Source: Actinoplanes sp. NBC_00393
GTDB lineage: Bacteria > Actinomycetota > Actinomycetes > Mycobacteriales > Micromonosporaceae
DNA: 64,000 bases
Assembly: GCF_036053395.1 (NCBI RefSeq)
Contig: NZ_CP107942.1
Span: 2,570,501 to 2,634,500 of the forward strand
Direction of reading: 5' to 3'
Numbering within the stretch: the stretch's first letter is position 1; the number at the start of each line of letters is the position of its first letter. Positions 57,784-64,000 of the stretch are shown here, one piece after another. Below the pieces are notes generated by a model. The model made no database searches and had not been told where the DNA came from. It saw only the letters and a program-made list of their open reading frames with translations. A program made the translations under genes and the position numbers.

Positions 57784-58814
57784 TCTGGCGATCGTTGCGT
57801 ACCCGGTTCGCGGTGCTGGGGTTCCTGGCCATCTACGTCCCCGTGCTCCTGCTGTTCGGCGTGGTCGTGGTCAGCGACGTCGAAGTCGAGTCCCACCTGG
57901 TCACGAGCACGGCCGGGCACCGCTCCGACGGGGTGACCTGGACGGTGCTCGCCCTCGCGCCGGTGGCCGCCGCGCTCGCCTGGGGCCTGGCCGGGCGGGC
58001 GGTGCGCGACATCGACCGGGTCCGCGCCGTCGCCGAGGACGTCGACGCCGTCGACCTGACCCGCCGCGTCGGGTTGGACCGTGGCCCGAGTGAGGTCGTC
58101 CAGCTCGCGTCCAGCATCGACGCGATGCTCGGCCGCTTGGAGCAGGCGGCCGACACCCAGCGGCGGCTGATCGAGGAGGCGAGCCACGAGTTGCGTACGC
58201 CGCTGGCGGTGTTGATGGCCAACGCTGAGGTGCTCCTCGCCCATCCGCATCCGACGGTCGAGGACTACCGGCGAGGGCTGGAGAACACCGCGGCGGCGGC
58301 CGCCCGCCTCCAGGCCACCATCGACGAGCTGCTGGTGGACGCCCGCGGCCGGGCGCGCACGATCGCGCGACGCCCGGCCGACCTGATGGCCGTGGTCCGC
58401 GCGGTCGCCGCCGATGTCGGTGTGCTCGCCGCGACGAAGGCGATCGCGGTGTCCGTCACCGGCCCGCGGACCGCGGAGTGTGCCTTCGACGAGCCCACCG
58501 TGCGGCGGGCGGTGACGAACCTCGTGGACAACGCCGTCCGGTACGCCCCGGCCGGCACCAGCGTCGAGATCAGCGTGGAGGCGGCGGCGTATGAGGTCGC
58601 GGTGGTGGTGATCGACCACGGCGCCGGCATCGCACCCGCCGAGCAGAAGGGCGTGTTCCAGCGATTCTGGCGCAGCCGCACGGACGTCGCCGGCTCCGGC
58701 CTCGGCCTGCCGATCGCCAGCCAGGTGGCGCTGGCGCACGGCGGCGAGCTCACGCTCGCGTCGCCCGGTCCGGCCGGCGACGGCTGCGCGTTCCGGCTCA
58801 CCCTGCGCCGCTGA
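57780..58814 (+). CDS. Sensor histidine kinase
   Basis: Protein of 344 residues. Two membrane helices bracket a short exported loop (FLAIYVPVLLLFGVVVV and TVLALAPVAAALAWGLAG), then a HAMP domain, and the phosphoacceptor His136 in EEASHELRTPLAV. The ATPase part has the N box (NLVDNAVRYAPA), G1 (IDHGAGI) and G2 (GSGLGLPIAS). The very short sensor loop suggests a membrane-embedded signal. It pairs with the response regulator that overlaps its start, and with the serine hydrolase gene upstream in the same direction. Confidence 0.94.
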   Translation: MIWRSLRTRFAVLGFLAIYVPVLLLFGVVVVSDVEVESHLVTSTAGHRSDGVTWTVLALAPVAAALAWGLAGRAVRDIDRVRAVAEDVDAVDLTRRVGLDRGPSEVVQLASSIDAMLGRLEQAADTQRRLIEEASHELRTPLAVLMANAEVLLAHPHPTVEDYRRGLENTAAAAARLQATIDELLVDARGRARTIARRPADLMAVVRAVAADVGVLAATKAIAVSVTGPRTAECAFDEPTVRRAVTNLVDNAVRYAPAGTSVEISVEAAAYEVAVVVIDHGAGIAPAEQKGVFQRFWRSRTDVAGSGLGLPIASQVALAHGGELTLASPGPAGDGCAFRLTLRR

Positions 58815-58821
58815 CGGCCGG

Positions 58822-59475
58822 CTACTCGCTGCGTGCCTCTGCTGACAGGAAGCCGTCGACCAGGGTGCGGAACAGGTCGGGCTGCTCCGCCCACGGCCGG
58901 TGACCGGCCTCCGGGATCACTTCCAGGCGGCTGTCCGGATAGGTCGTCGCCACCAGGCGGGCCGGCGCGATCACCTCGGCCTCCCGGCTGAGTCCGCCGG
59001 CCCGCAGGGCGGGATCGGCGGCGGCCGCCGCCTCGTACCAGGGCTCGCCGGCACGCGACGCCCGCAACGCTGCCAGCTCCGCGGCGTCCGGTTCGCGGGC
59101 CGCCCGGCCGACCGGCGTGACCAGCACCAACCGGCGCACCCGGCCGGGGTGGGCCACGGCGTACTCCTGGGCGGTCAGCGTTCCCGCCGAATGCGCGAGC
59201 ACATCCATGCGGGTGAGCCCGAGAAACCGGCGCAGCTCCTCGATGTCGCGGGCCTGCTCGACGAACGACACCGTGGCACGGTCGCCGGGAACCTCCGAAC
59301 GGCCGGCCGCGCGGGCGTCCATCCGGATCAGACGGCGGCCGGCGGCCAGGCCACCGAGATCGCCGAGATACCGTACGTCGGTGCCGGGACCCCCGGGCAG
59401 CGCCAGCAGTGGTGGCCCGTCACCCACCTCGTCGAAGTGAATCCGCGTACCGTCATGTGAGGTGAAGAAGGGCAC
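58822..59475 (-). CDS. Alpha/beta hydrolase, proline-iminopeptidase-like, shortened
   Basis: Protein of 217 residues, well below the 280-310 of related hydrolases. The oxyanion loop LLALPGGPGTD, the nucleophile elbow AHSAGT (Ser) and the C-terminal His in VIPEAGHRPW are present. The segment that should read like PVLVVAGERD and carry the catalytic Asp is missing: sequence jumps from the truncated cap region (ALRAGGLSREAEVIAPARL) straight to ATTYPDSRLEVIPEAGH. An in-frame deletion or a divergent cap could explain this, so activity is doubtful. The ribosome site is weak. It converges on the kinase gene with only seven bases between. Confidence 0.78.
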   Translation of the reverse strand: MPFFTSHDGTRIHFDEVGDGPPLLALPGGPGTDVRYLGDLGGLAAGRRLIRMDARAAGRSEVPGDRATVSFVEQARDIEELRRFLGLTRMDVLAHSAGTLTAQEYAVAHPGRVRRLVLVTPVGRAAREPDAAELAALRASRAGEPWYEAAAAADPALRAGGLSREAEVIAPARLVATTYPDSRLEVIPEAGHRPWAEQPDLFRTLVDGFLSAEARSE

Positions 59476-59484
59476 GCCGGTAGG

Positions 59485-60168
59485 TTAGGGCCGCGCTGCC
59501 GCCAGCGCCGACCGGGTGTTGCAGCCGACGATCGCGGGCGCCTCGTGGATCAGTGCGTCGTCGGTGAGCGCGGCGACCATGAACAGGGCGAAGTCGACGC
59601 GCCGGGTGCGGTTGCTGCGCAGGACCGGATCGCCGACGTGCCGGCTCCACACCGGCAGGCCCTGGCTCTCTCCCTCTTCGAGGTCGCTGCCGCGCACCAC
59701 GGTCCAGCGCGTGTCGCTGGCGAAGATGCGCCGGCAGGCCGCCTCCTGGTCGCTGAGGTCGGCGATCCGCAGCAGCCGGGCCAGCGTCCGGAAGACCGCG
59801 ACGAAGGCCCGCAGCCCGACGGTGTAGCGGTCCTTGCCGTCGCGGCTGATGTGCCAGCCGCAGGAGAAGATCAGCCGTGCGTGCGCCGGCGCGTGGTCCA
59901 GCACCGCCTGGGCCGTGCCCGTCGAGTAACCGTGCACGCCCCACGGCACCAGGACGGTCAGGACGCCGTCGCAGCCGGCGACGGCCCGGCGGATCACGTC
60001 CCGGTCATCGGTCACGCCCGGGACCACGGTGATCCGGCCGTCGAACTCGGCGAGTTTGCCGACGCTCTGCTCGCGGCACACCGCCACCACCTCGTAGCCA
60101 CGGTCCAGTGCGTGGCGGACCATGTACCGCCCGAGCTTGCCTGATGCCCCCACGACACACACCCGCAT
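59485..60168 (-). CDS. NmrA/SDR-a-type NAD(P)-binding protein
   Basis: Protein of 227 residues with an atypical short-chain fold: VVGASGKLGRYMVRHAL is the GxxGxxG cofactor loop and CDGVLTVLVPWG follows the third strand. It lacks a clear YxxxK pair, as in NmrA-like regulators or NAD(P)-binding reductases of quinone or redox-sensing type. It may bind NAD(P)(H) as sensor or substrate. A GGGAGG site precedes the ATG. Two palindromes just upstream suggest tight control by a TetR-type protein not evident next door. Confidence 0.82.
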   Translation of the reverse strand: MRVCVVGASGKLGRYMVRHALDRGYEVVAVCREQSVGKLAEFDGRITVVPGVTDDRDVIRRAVAGCDGVLTVLVPWGVHGYSTGTAQAVLDHAPAHARLIFSCGWHISRDGKDRYTVGLRAFVAVFRTLARLLRIADLSDQEAACRRIFASDTRWTVVRGSDLEEGESQGLPVWSRHVGDPVLRSNRTRRVDFALFMVAALTDDALIHEAPAIVGCNTRSALAAARP

Positions 60169-60185
60169 TCCGAACGCCTCCCGCG

Positions 60186-60231
60186 TCTTACGTTGTAAGG
60201 TTGTGTCGACGGTAAGCCTTACGTCGTAAGG
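60186..60231. promoter_or_regulatory. Twin palindromic operators upstream of the NmrA-like gene
   Basis: TCTTAC-gtt-GTAAGG (60186-60200) and CCTTAC-gtc-GTAAGG (60217-60231) are two 15-base palindromes 31 bases apart, in the gap between the NmrA-like and GH9 genes. The second is perfect in its arms. The pattern TTAC-N3-GTAA is common for TetR-family operators. The partner regulator is not identifiable from position. Confidence 0.65.
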
Positions 60232-60276
60232 CAGTCAATGGGCGTGTCCGATCGTTGTCTGTGCCGGAACAGCTGA

Positions 60277-61917
60277 TCAGTCGAGGTCGGCGGCGAAGGC
60301 CGCGAGCCAGGCCAGCGGCGCGTTCCAGTTGATCGTCAGCTCGTTCGTCGACCAGGAGTGGATGTCGTCGACGTAGCAGAACTGGCCGACCTGCCCGGTC
60401 AGCCGGGCCTGCGCCACCTCGTCCTGCAGCCCGGAGTTCGGCCCGCCGGCCAGGGTTCCGTTCGGCGGGTGCGGCAGGCTCGGGTCGATCTGGTGGGCGT
60501 ACCAGCGGCTGTGCTGATTCTTCGCGTAGTCCGTGCCGTAGCCGGTCACGTAGGACAGATTCAGCGCGTTGCGGCCGAGGAGGTAGTCCAGGCCCTCCAG
60601 GGCGCCGTCGCGGTAGCGGGTCTCGCCGGTCAGGTCGTAGGCCACGGCGACGACCATCAGGTTGTTCAGGACCATGCTGTTGGAGCCCCACTCCCACTGG
60701 TTGCCCGGGGGAGCGTAGGCCACCGCGTACGGGTGGGCCTGCTGGATGGCGAGGTACTTGTCCGCGCCGGCGACCACCGAGGCGCGCACGGCGTCGAGTT
60801 CGGGCAGCTCGTTCGGAGTCAAGGCCAGGCTGAGGCGGGCGGCGGCTGCGGTGGCCGCCCAGTCGAGGGCGTACGACCCGAACACGTCCTCGGTGTGCAG
60901 CGGCGAGGTCAGCACCGCGTCGGCGTACCGTTGCTCGCCGGTCGTCAGGAACAGCTCGGCCGCCGCCCAGTAGAACTCGTCGCGCACGTCGTCGTCGTTG
61001 TACGGGCCGCCGCCGATCGTGTCCTCGACCGGCGCGTACCGGATCGGGTGGTCCCCGGCCGCCGCATAGGCGGTCCGCGCGGCAGCCAGCAGCCGGTCCG
61101 CATAGTCCGCGTCGTACTTGCGGTAGATCCTCGATCCCTGGGCCGCCACCGCGGCCAGGTTCAGCGTGGCCGCGGTCGACACCGGGCGCAGTACGCGCGG
61201 TTGCGGATCGAGATGCGGCAGGGTCGGCAGGCCGGTCCACTGCTGGTCGTGCATCTTGTGGTGCACCAGGCCGCTCGGCGCCTGCATGCGCAGCAGGAAG
61301 TCCAGCTCCCAGCGCACCTCGTTGAGCAGGTCGGGCACCCCGTTGCCGCTCTCCGGCAGGTCGAGCGCCAGATCGTCGAGACCGCGCCGGTGCTCGAAGG
61401 CGTGCAGCAGCTGCCACACCGTGATGCCGCCGTTGACCACGTACTTGCCCTGGTCGCCGGCGTCGTACCAGCCGCCGCGCACGTCCAGCCGGTAGTCGCC
61501 GGCGTCCGGGGCGCAGGGGACGTCGCGGTCGCTGAGATGCCCGGCCGGGCGGCCGTAGCCGGGCCGCAGGTCGTCGCGGATCTCGATGCCGCTGCGCTGG
61601 CAGTAGAAGAACTTCAGCGCGTCGGCGCGCAGCGGACGGTAGAGGTCCGCGCCGATGGCGAACGGCCGGCTGGTCGCGCCGTCGGCGCTCAGCGTGAAAC
61701 CCGTGCCGGCCTGCTGGTGCGCGCCGAAGTCGATGGTGTGCACGTTCTGGCCGCAGGAGACATCCGTGCCGCGCGGCTCGCTCGTCCCGGTCGCGACGAC
61801 CCGCCCGCTGCCGTCGGCGAGCTGCCAGGCCAGCGCCTCGGTGGCGTCGGTGACCAGGGTGGCCCGTTTCGGCCCGGACGGAAGATGGCCAACCTGGTTG
61901 ATCGCGACCTCAGACAT
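60277..61917 (-). CDS. Glycoside hydrolase family 9 with N-terminal Ig-like domain
   Basis: Protein of 546 residues without a signal peptide, hence cytoplasmic. It starts with the CelD_N-type Ig-like module ([20 protein letters not shown], about 1-90) and continues as an (alpha/alpha)6 GH9 domain. The nucleophile-side Asp pair lies in [13 protein letters not shown] and the proton donor Glu in [15 protein letters not shown]9 includes endoglucanases and exo-acting cellodextrin or glucosamine-releasing enzymes; a cytoplasmic form would split imported oligosaccharides. ATG at 61917 chosen because it opens [10 protein letters not shown]; the open frame runs upstream to a TTG at 61953. Divergent from the deacetylase gene. 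Confidence 0.88.
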   Translation of the reverse strand: MSEVAINQVGHLPSGPKRATLVTDATEALAWQLADGSGRVVATGTSEPRGTDVSCGQNVHTIDFGAHQQAGTGFTLSADGATSRPFAIGADLYRPLRADALKFFYCQRSGIEIRDDLRPGYGRPAGHLSDRDVPCAPDAGDYRLDVRGGWYDAGDQGKYVVNGGITVWQLLHAFEHRRGLDDLALDLPESGNGVPDLLNEVRWELDFLLRMQAPSGLVHHKMHDQQWTGLPTLPHLDPQPRVLRPVSTAATLNLAAVAAQGSRIYRKYDADYADRLLAAARTAYAAAGDHPIRYAPVEDTIGGGPYNDDDVRDEFYWAAAELFLTTGEQRYADAVLTSPLHTEDVFGSYALDWAATAAAARLSLALTPNELPELDAVRASVVAGADKYLAIQQAHPYAVAYAPPGNQWEWGSNSMVLNNLMVVAVAYDLTGETRYRDGALEGLDYLLGRNALNLSYVTGYGTDYAKNQHSRWYAHQIDPSLPHPPNGTLAGGPNSGLQDEVAQARLTGQVGQFCYVDDIHSWSTNELTINWNAPLAWLAAFAADLD

Positions 61918-62004
61918 GCCGGGAACGCTCTCAGCGGTGGGGTGCGCTGTCAAACTCGATGGTCAGCCGAGGCGGTGTTGCGGGCCGATGGCATCCTCTG
62001 CCGG

Positions 62005-62868
62005 ATGTGGATCATAGGCCGGGGTCTGGCTGTCTGTGCGGTGCTGGTGCTGGCGGCCGGGTGCGGGGTGGAACAACCGATCGCCCCGGAGCCGGCGCCC
62101 GAGGCAGCACCGTCTTCTGTGTCCGCACCGGTTCTCGAGTCGGCGCCCGCGCCGGTGGTCACGCCGGGAGCCGGCCGGACCGGGGTGAAGCCACCGGTCG
62201 TGCAGCACGGGCCGCGCGATCGCGATGTGGTCAGCCTGACGTTCGACGCCGACATGACCGATGCGATGGCGGCCAGGCTGCGCAGCGGCGCGGTCTCGTC
62301 GTACGCGAATCTCGCGCTGCTGAAACTGCTGGAGCGGCGCAAGATCCCGGCGACCTTCTTCGTGACCGGCCAGTGGGCCGAGCAGTATCCGCAGCTCACC
62401 CGCCGGTTCGCCGGCAACCCGCAGTTCGAGGTGGCGAACCACAGTTACGAGCACGCGGCGTTCACCGCCGGCTGCTACACGCTGCCTCAGCTGCCGCCCG
62501 GCGCGATGACCGAGGATGTCGCCAAGACGTTCCGGGTGCTGGAGCCGTACGGCGGACGGCAGACCCGCTACTTCCGCTTCCCGGGCCTGTGTCACGACAA
62601 GGCGGCGCTGAAGGCCCTGGCCCCGCTCGGTGTCACGGTCGTCGACGGCGACGTGGTCAGCGGCGACCCGTTCGCCCGCGGCCCGGCGCCGATCGTGCGT
62701 GCCGTGCTGTCCCAGGTCAAACCCGGATCGATCATCATTCTGCACATCACCGAGGCGAACGCCCAGTACACCGACGATGCGCTGCCGAAGATCCTGGCCG
62801 GCCTGCAGCGGCGGGGACTGCGGCCCGTCATGCTGTCCGAGATGCTCGACGGTCCGTCGGGCGGCTGA
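62005..62868 (+). CDS. Polysaccharide deacetylase lipoprotein (NodB domain)
   Basis: Protein of 287 residues with a lipoprotein signal (GLAVCAVLVLAAGC), a Pro/Ala-rich spacer and a NodB homology domain. Motifs: TFDADM (catalytic and metal Asp), NHSYEH (metal His pair), RFPG (motif 3), VVDGDVVSGDP (motif 4) and LHITEAN (motif 5 His). These enzymes remove acetyl groups from peptidoglycan or chitin-like polymers at the cell surface using Zn. The ATG has no strong ribosome site; initiation might be leaderless, as often in actinobacteria. Its last 41 bases overlap the convergent repeat-protein gene. Confidence 0.9.
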   Translation: MWIIGRGLAVCAVLVLAAGCGVEQPIAPEPAPEAAPSSVSAPVLESAPAPVVTPGAGRTGVKPPVVQHGPRDRDVVSLTFDADMTDAMAARLRSGAVSSYANLALLKLLERRKIPATFFVTGQWAEQYPQLTRRFAGNPQFEVANHSYEHAAFTAGCYTLPQLPPGAMTEDVAKTFRVLEPYGGRQTRYFRFPGLCHDKAALKALAPLGVTVVDGDVVSGDPFARGPAPIVRAVLSQVKPGSIIILHITEANAQYTDDALPKILAGLQRRGLRPVMLSEMLDGPSGG

Positions 62869-63169
62869 TCAGGAAGACCGCGAGGGTGACGGCCAGCACG
62901 ACCGCGGCGCTGAGCGCGGGTGATCCGGTCGTCAGCACCGAACCGAAGACGCCGACCGCGAACAGCGAGCCGAAGGACCCGACCGAGAGCACGGAGCCGA
63001 AGGAGGCGACCGAGCCGACCGACAGCACGGAGCCGAACGAGCCGACCGACAGGATCGAGCCGACGCAACCGATCGACAGGACCGAATCCTTCGAGCAGAC
63101 GCTCAGGACCGAGCCGCTCGACCGGTAGGAGAGGAAGTTCCTGGCCTGGGAAGTTTCGTTTTCGCTCAT
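62828..63169 (-). CDS. GSVLSV-repeat protein with C-terminal membrane helix
   Basis: Protein of 113 residues, unusual in composition. After a short start (MSENETSQARNFLSYRSS) come about eight units of nine residues like GSFGSVLSV, GCVGSILSV and GSLFAVGVF, rich in Ser, Gly, Val and Leu. The regular spacing suggests a beta-solenoid or a layered beta-helix. A single hydrophobic helix (ALSAAVVLAVTLAVFLI) and a basic tail finish the protein. I know similar repeats from hypothetical actinobacterial proteins; function unknown. The ribosome site is weak. The opposite strand reads as Pro/Thr/Glu-rich repeats but has no start of its own. Confidence 0.65.
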   Translation of the reverse strand: MSENETSQARNFLSYRSSGSVLSVCSKDSVLSIGCVGSILSVGSFGSVLSVGSVASFGSVLSVGSFGSLFAVGVFGSVLTTGSPALSAAVVLAVTLAVFLISRPTDRRASRTA

Positions 63170-63297
63170 GTGACCATCGTGGCCGGTCGCCGCCGCCGTT
63201 TCATCCGTCAGCGGTCGGGTCGTGCGCCCCACCGATCGACGGATTCCGCTGCGCCGCTTTGGGGTATCCGTCTTCGATACGGGAGGGGAGGGCGACC

Positions 63298-64000
63298 ATG
63301 GCGCTCGCACCGGTCCAGACGGCGCGGCAACTGCCGCGGTGGTCGGAGCTGCGCGACGTCGTGCAGTTCAAGAAGCCGTGGCTGAGCCGGCTGGAGCGGG
63401 CGAACTCGGTCCGCGACCTGCGTGACCTGGCCCGGCGCACCACTCCCCGCGCGGTCTTCGACTACGTGGACGGCGCGGCGGAGGAGGAGATCACGGCGGC
63501 GCGTAACGTCGCTGCCTATCGGCGGGTCACGTTCCTCTCCGAGACACTGCGCTCGGTCGCCGACCCGGATCCGAGCGTTCCCCTGCTGGGGCGGCGCATC
63601 GCCATGCCGCTGATGTTCGCGCCGACCGGCTACACGCGGATGATGCACCATCACGGCGAGGCGGCCGTCGCCGAAGTGGCTCAACACGTCGGGGTGCCGT
63701 ACGCGTTGTCGACGGTGGGCTCGACGTCGATCGAGGATGTGCGGGCCGCGTCACCCGACGGCGATCTGTGGTTCCAGCTGTATCTCACCCCCGACCCGAA
63801 GGTGAACGAGGATCTGCTCTCCCGCGCCGAGGCAGCCGGGTACACGACGATTCTGCTCACCGTCGACACGACCGTCTCCGGGATGCGGCTGCGCGACGTC
63901 GTCAACGGCCTCACCATCCCGCCGACGCTCACCGCCCGGACCGTGCTGAACATGTCCCGCTTCCCGCGGTGGTGGTTCAACAAGCTGACCACCGGAGGCA
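63298..64000 (+). CDS. FMN-dependent alpha-hydroxy-acid oxidase or dehydrogenase (5' part)
   Basis: The first 234 codons of a gene that leaves the window. The protein starts MALAPVQTARQLPRWSEL and fits the FMN-dependent alpha-hydroxy acid dehydrogenase family (glycolate oxidase, lactate monooxygenase, L-lactate dehydrogenase LldD, mandelate dehydrogenase): FDYVDGAAEEE, the early FMN loop APTGYTRMMHHHGE, LSTVGSTSIEDV, LWFQLYL and LLTVDTTVSG. The catalytic His and Arg lie beyond the edge, so the substrate cannot be assigned. GGGAGGGGAGG precedes the ATG at 63298. Confidence 0.9.
   Translation, partial: MALAPVQTARQLPRWSELRDVVQFKKPWLSRLERANSVRDLRDLARRTTPRAVFDYVDGAAEEEITAARNVAAYRRVTFLSETLRSVADPDPSVPLLGRRIAMPLMFAPTGYTRMMHHHGEAAVAEVAQHVGVPYALSTVGSTSIEDVRAASPDGDLWFQLYLTPDPKVNEDLLSRAEAAGYTTILLTVDTTVSGMRLRDVVNGLTIPPTLTARTVLNMSRFPRWWFNKLTTGG

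Noticed and set aside
62869..63128. Plus-strand Pro/Thr/Glu repeat frame after the deacetylase
   Set aside because: No start codon with a ribosome site; it is the complement of the Ser/Gly/Val repeats of the minus-strand gene.
1..64000. tRNA, rRNA, phage or conjugative genes
   Set aside because: No conserved stems, CCA ends, integrase, capsid or transfer genes were recognised.

Overview
The window reads as a chromosomal segment of a high-GC actinobacterium, most likely Micromonosporaceae (Actinoplanes-like). This is inferred from the strong G/C bias at third codon positions, frequent GTG starts with GGAGG-type ribosome sites, a TIGR03086-type protein and many secreted carbohydrate-active proteins. 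No rRNA, tRNA, CRISPR array or prophage was seen.

Left part (1-12.5 kb): mixed redox and regulatory genes. These are a zinc alcohol dehydrogenase with a conserved partner, a fasciclin protein, an SDR-SDR-TetR operon behind twin operators, a SnoaL-like protein, a small secreted protein, a STAS protein, and a 1060-residue fusion of a multicopper oxidase to a galactose-oxidase-like copper radical oxidase through a His/Cys-rich linker. A small tautomerase, a decayed tnpB, a TetR regulator and an alpha/beta hydrolase follow.

Uronate block (12.5-28.7 kb): an IclR regulator faces kduI-kduD, a CUT2 sugar ABC transporter, an aldehyde dehydrogenase, a KDPG aldolase (eda) and a KDG kinase (kdgK). Together they would import an unsaturated or keto-uronate and convert it to pyruvate and glyceraldehyde 3-phosphate. 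An IS200/IS605-type tnpB element sits exactly between the ABC ATPase stop codon and the ribosome site of the second permease. A secreted ThuA / copper radical oxidase / LamG protein follows. IclR-type boxes (GTTCAC-N4-GTGAAC) lie at the regulator, at kduI, and 3 kb away at the tautomerase.

Xylan/mannan-type block (28.7-41.5 kb): a LacI regulator, a CUT1 ABC transporter (binding protein and two permeases), a GH43 enzyme, a Tat-exported metalloprotease-like protein, a SUFU-domain protein, and three secreted GH26-like hydrolases, two of them with almost identical CBM6 tails. TTTCGAAA palindromes occur both at the transporter promoter and between the divergent GH26 genes, suggesting one regulon.

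Conflict-type block (41.5-54.7 kb): nine overlapping minus-strand genes encode a TIR / pseudokinase / beta-propeller protein, a large repeat protein, a J-like protein without HPD, a GrpE-like protein, an Hsp70 (DnaK-like) protein, a pseudokinase-TPR protein, a membrane-anchored TPR protein, a 72-residue protein and a second TPR protein. A three-helix membrane protein lies just upstream. This is the best candidate in the window for an undescribed system.

Right end (54.7-64 kb): a TIGR03086 protein, a serine hydrolase with a two-component system, a short alpha/beta hydrolase, an NmrA-type protein behind twin palindromic operators, a cytoplasmic GH9, a lipoprotein polysaccharide deacetylase, a 9-residue-repeat protein, and the start of an FMN-dependent alpha-hydroxy-acid oxidase that runs off the end.
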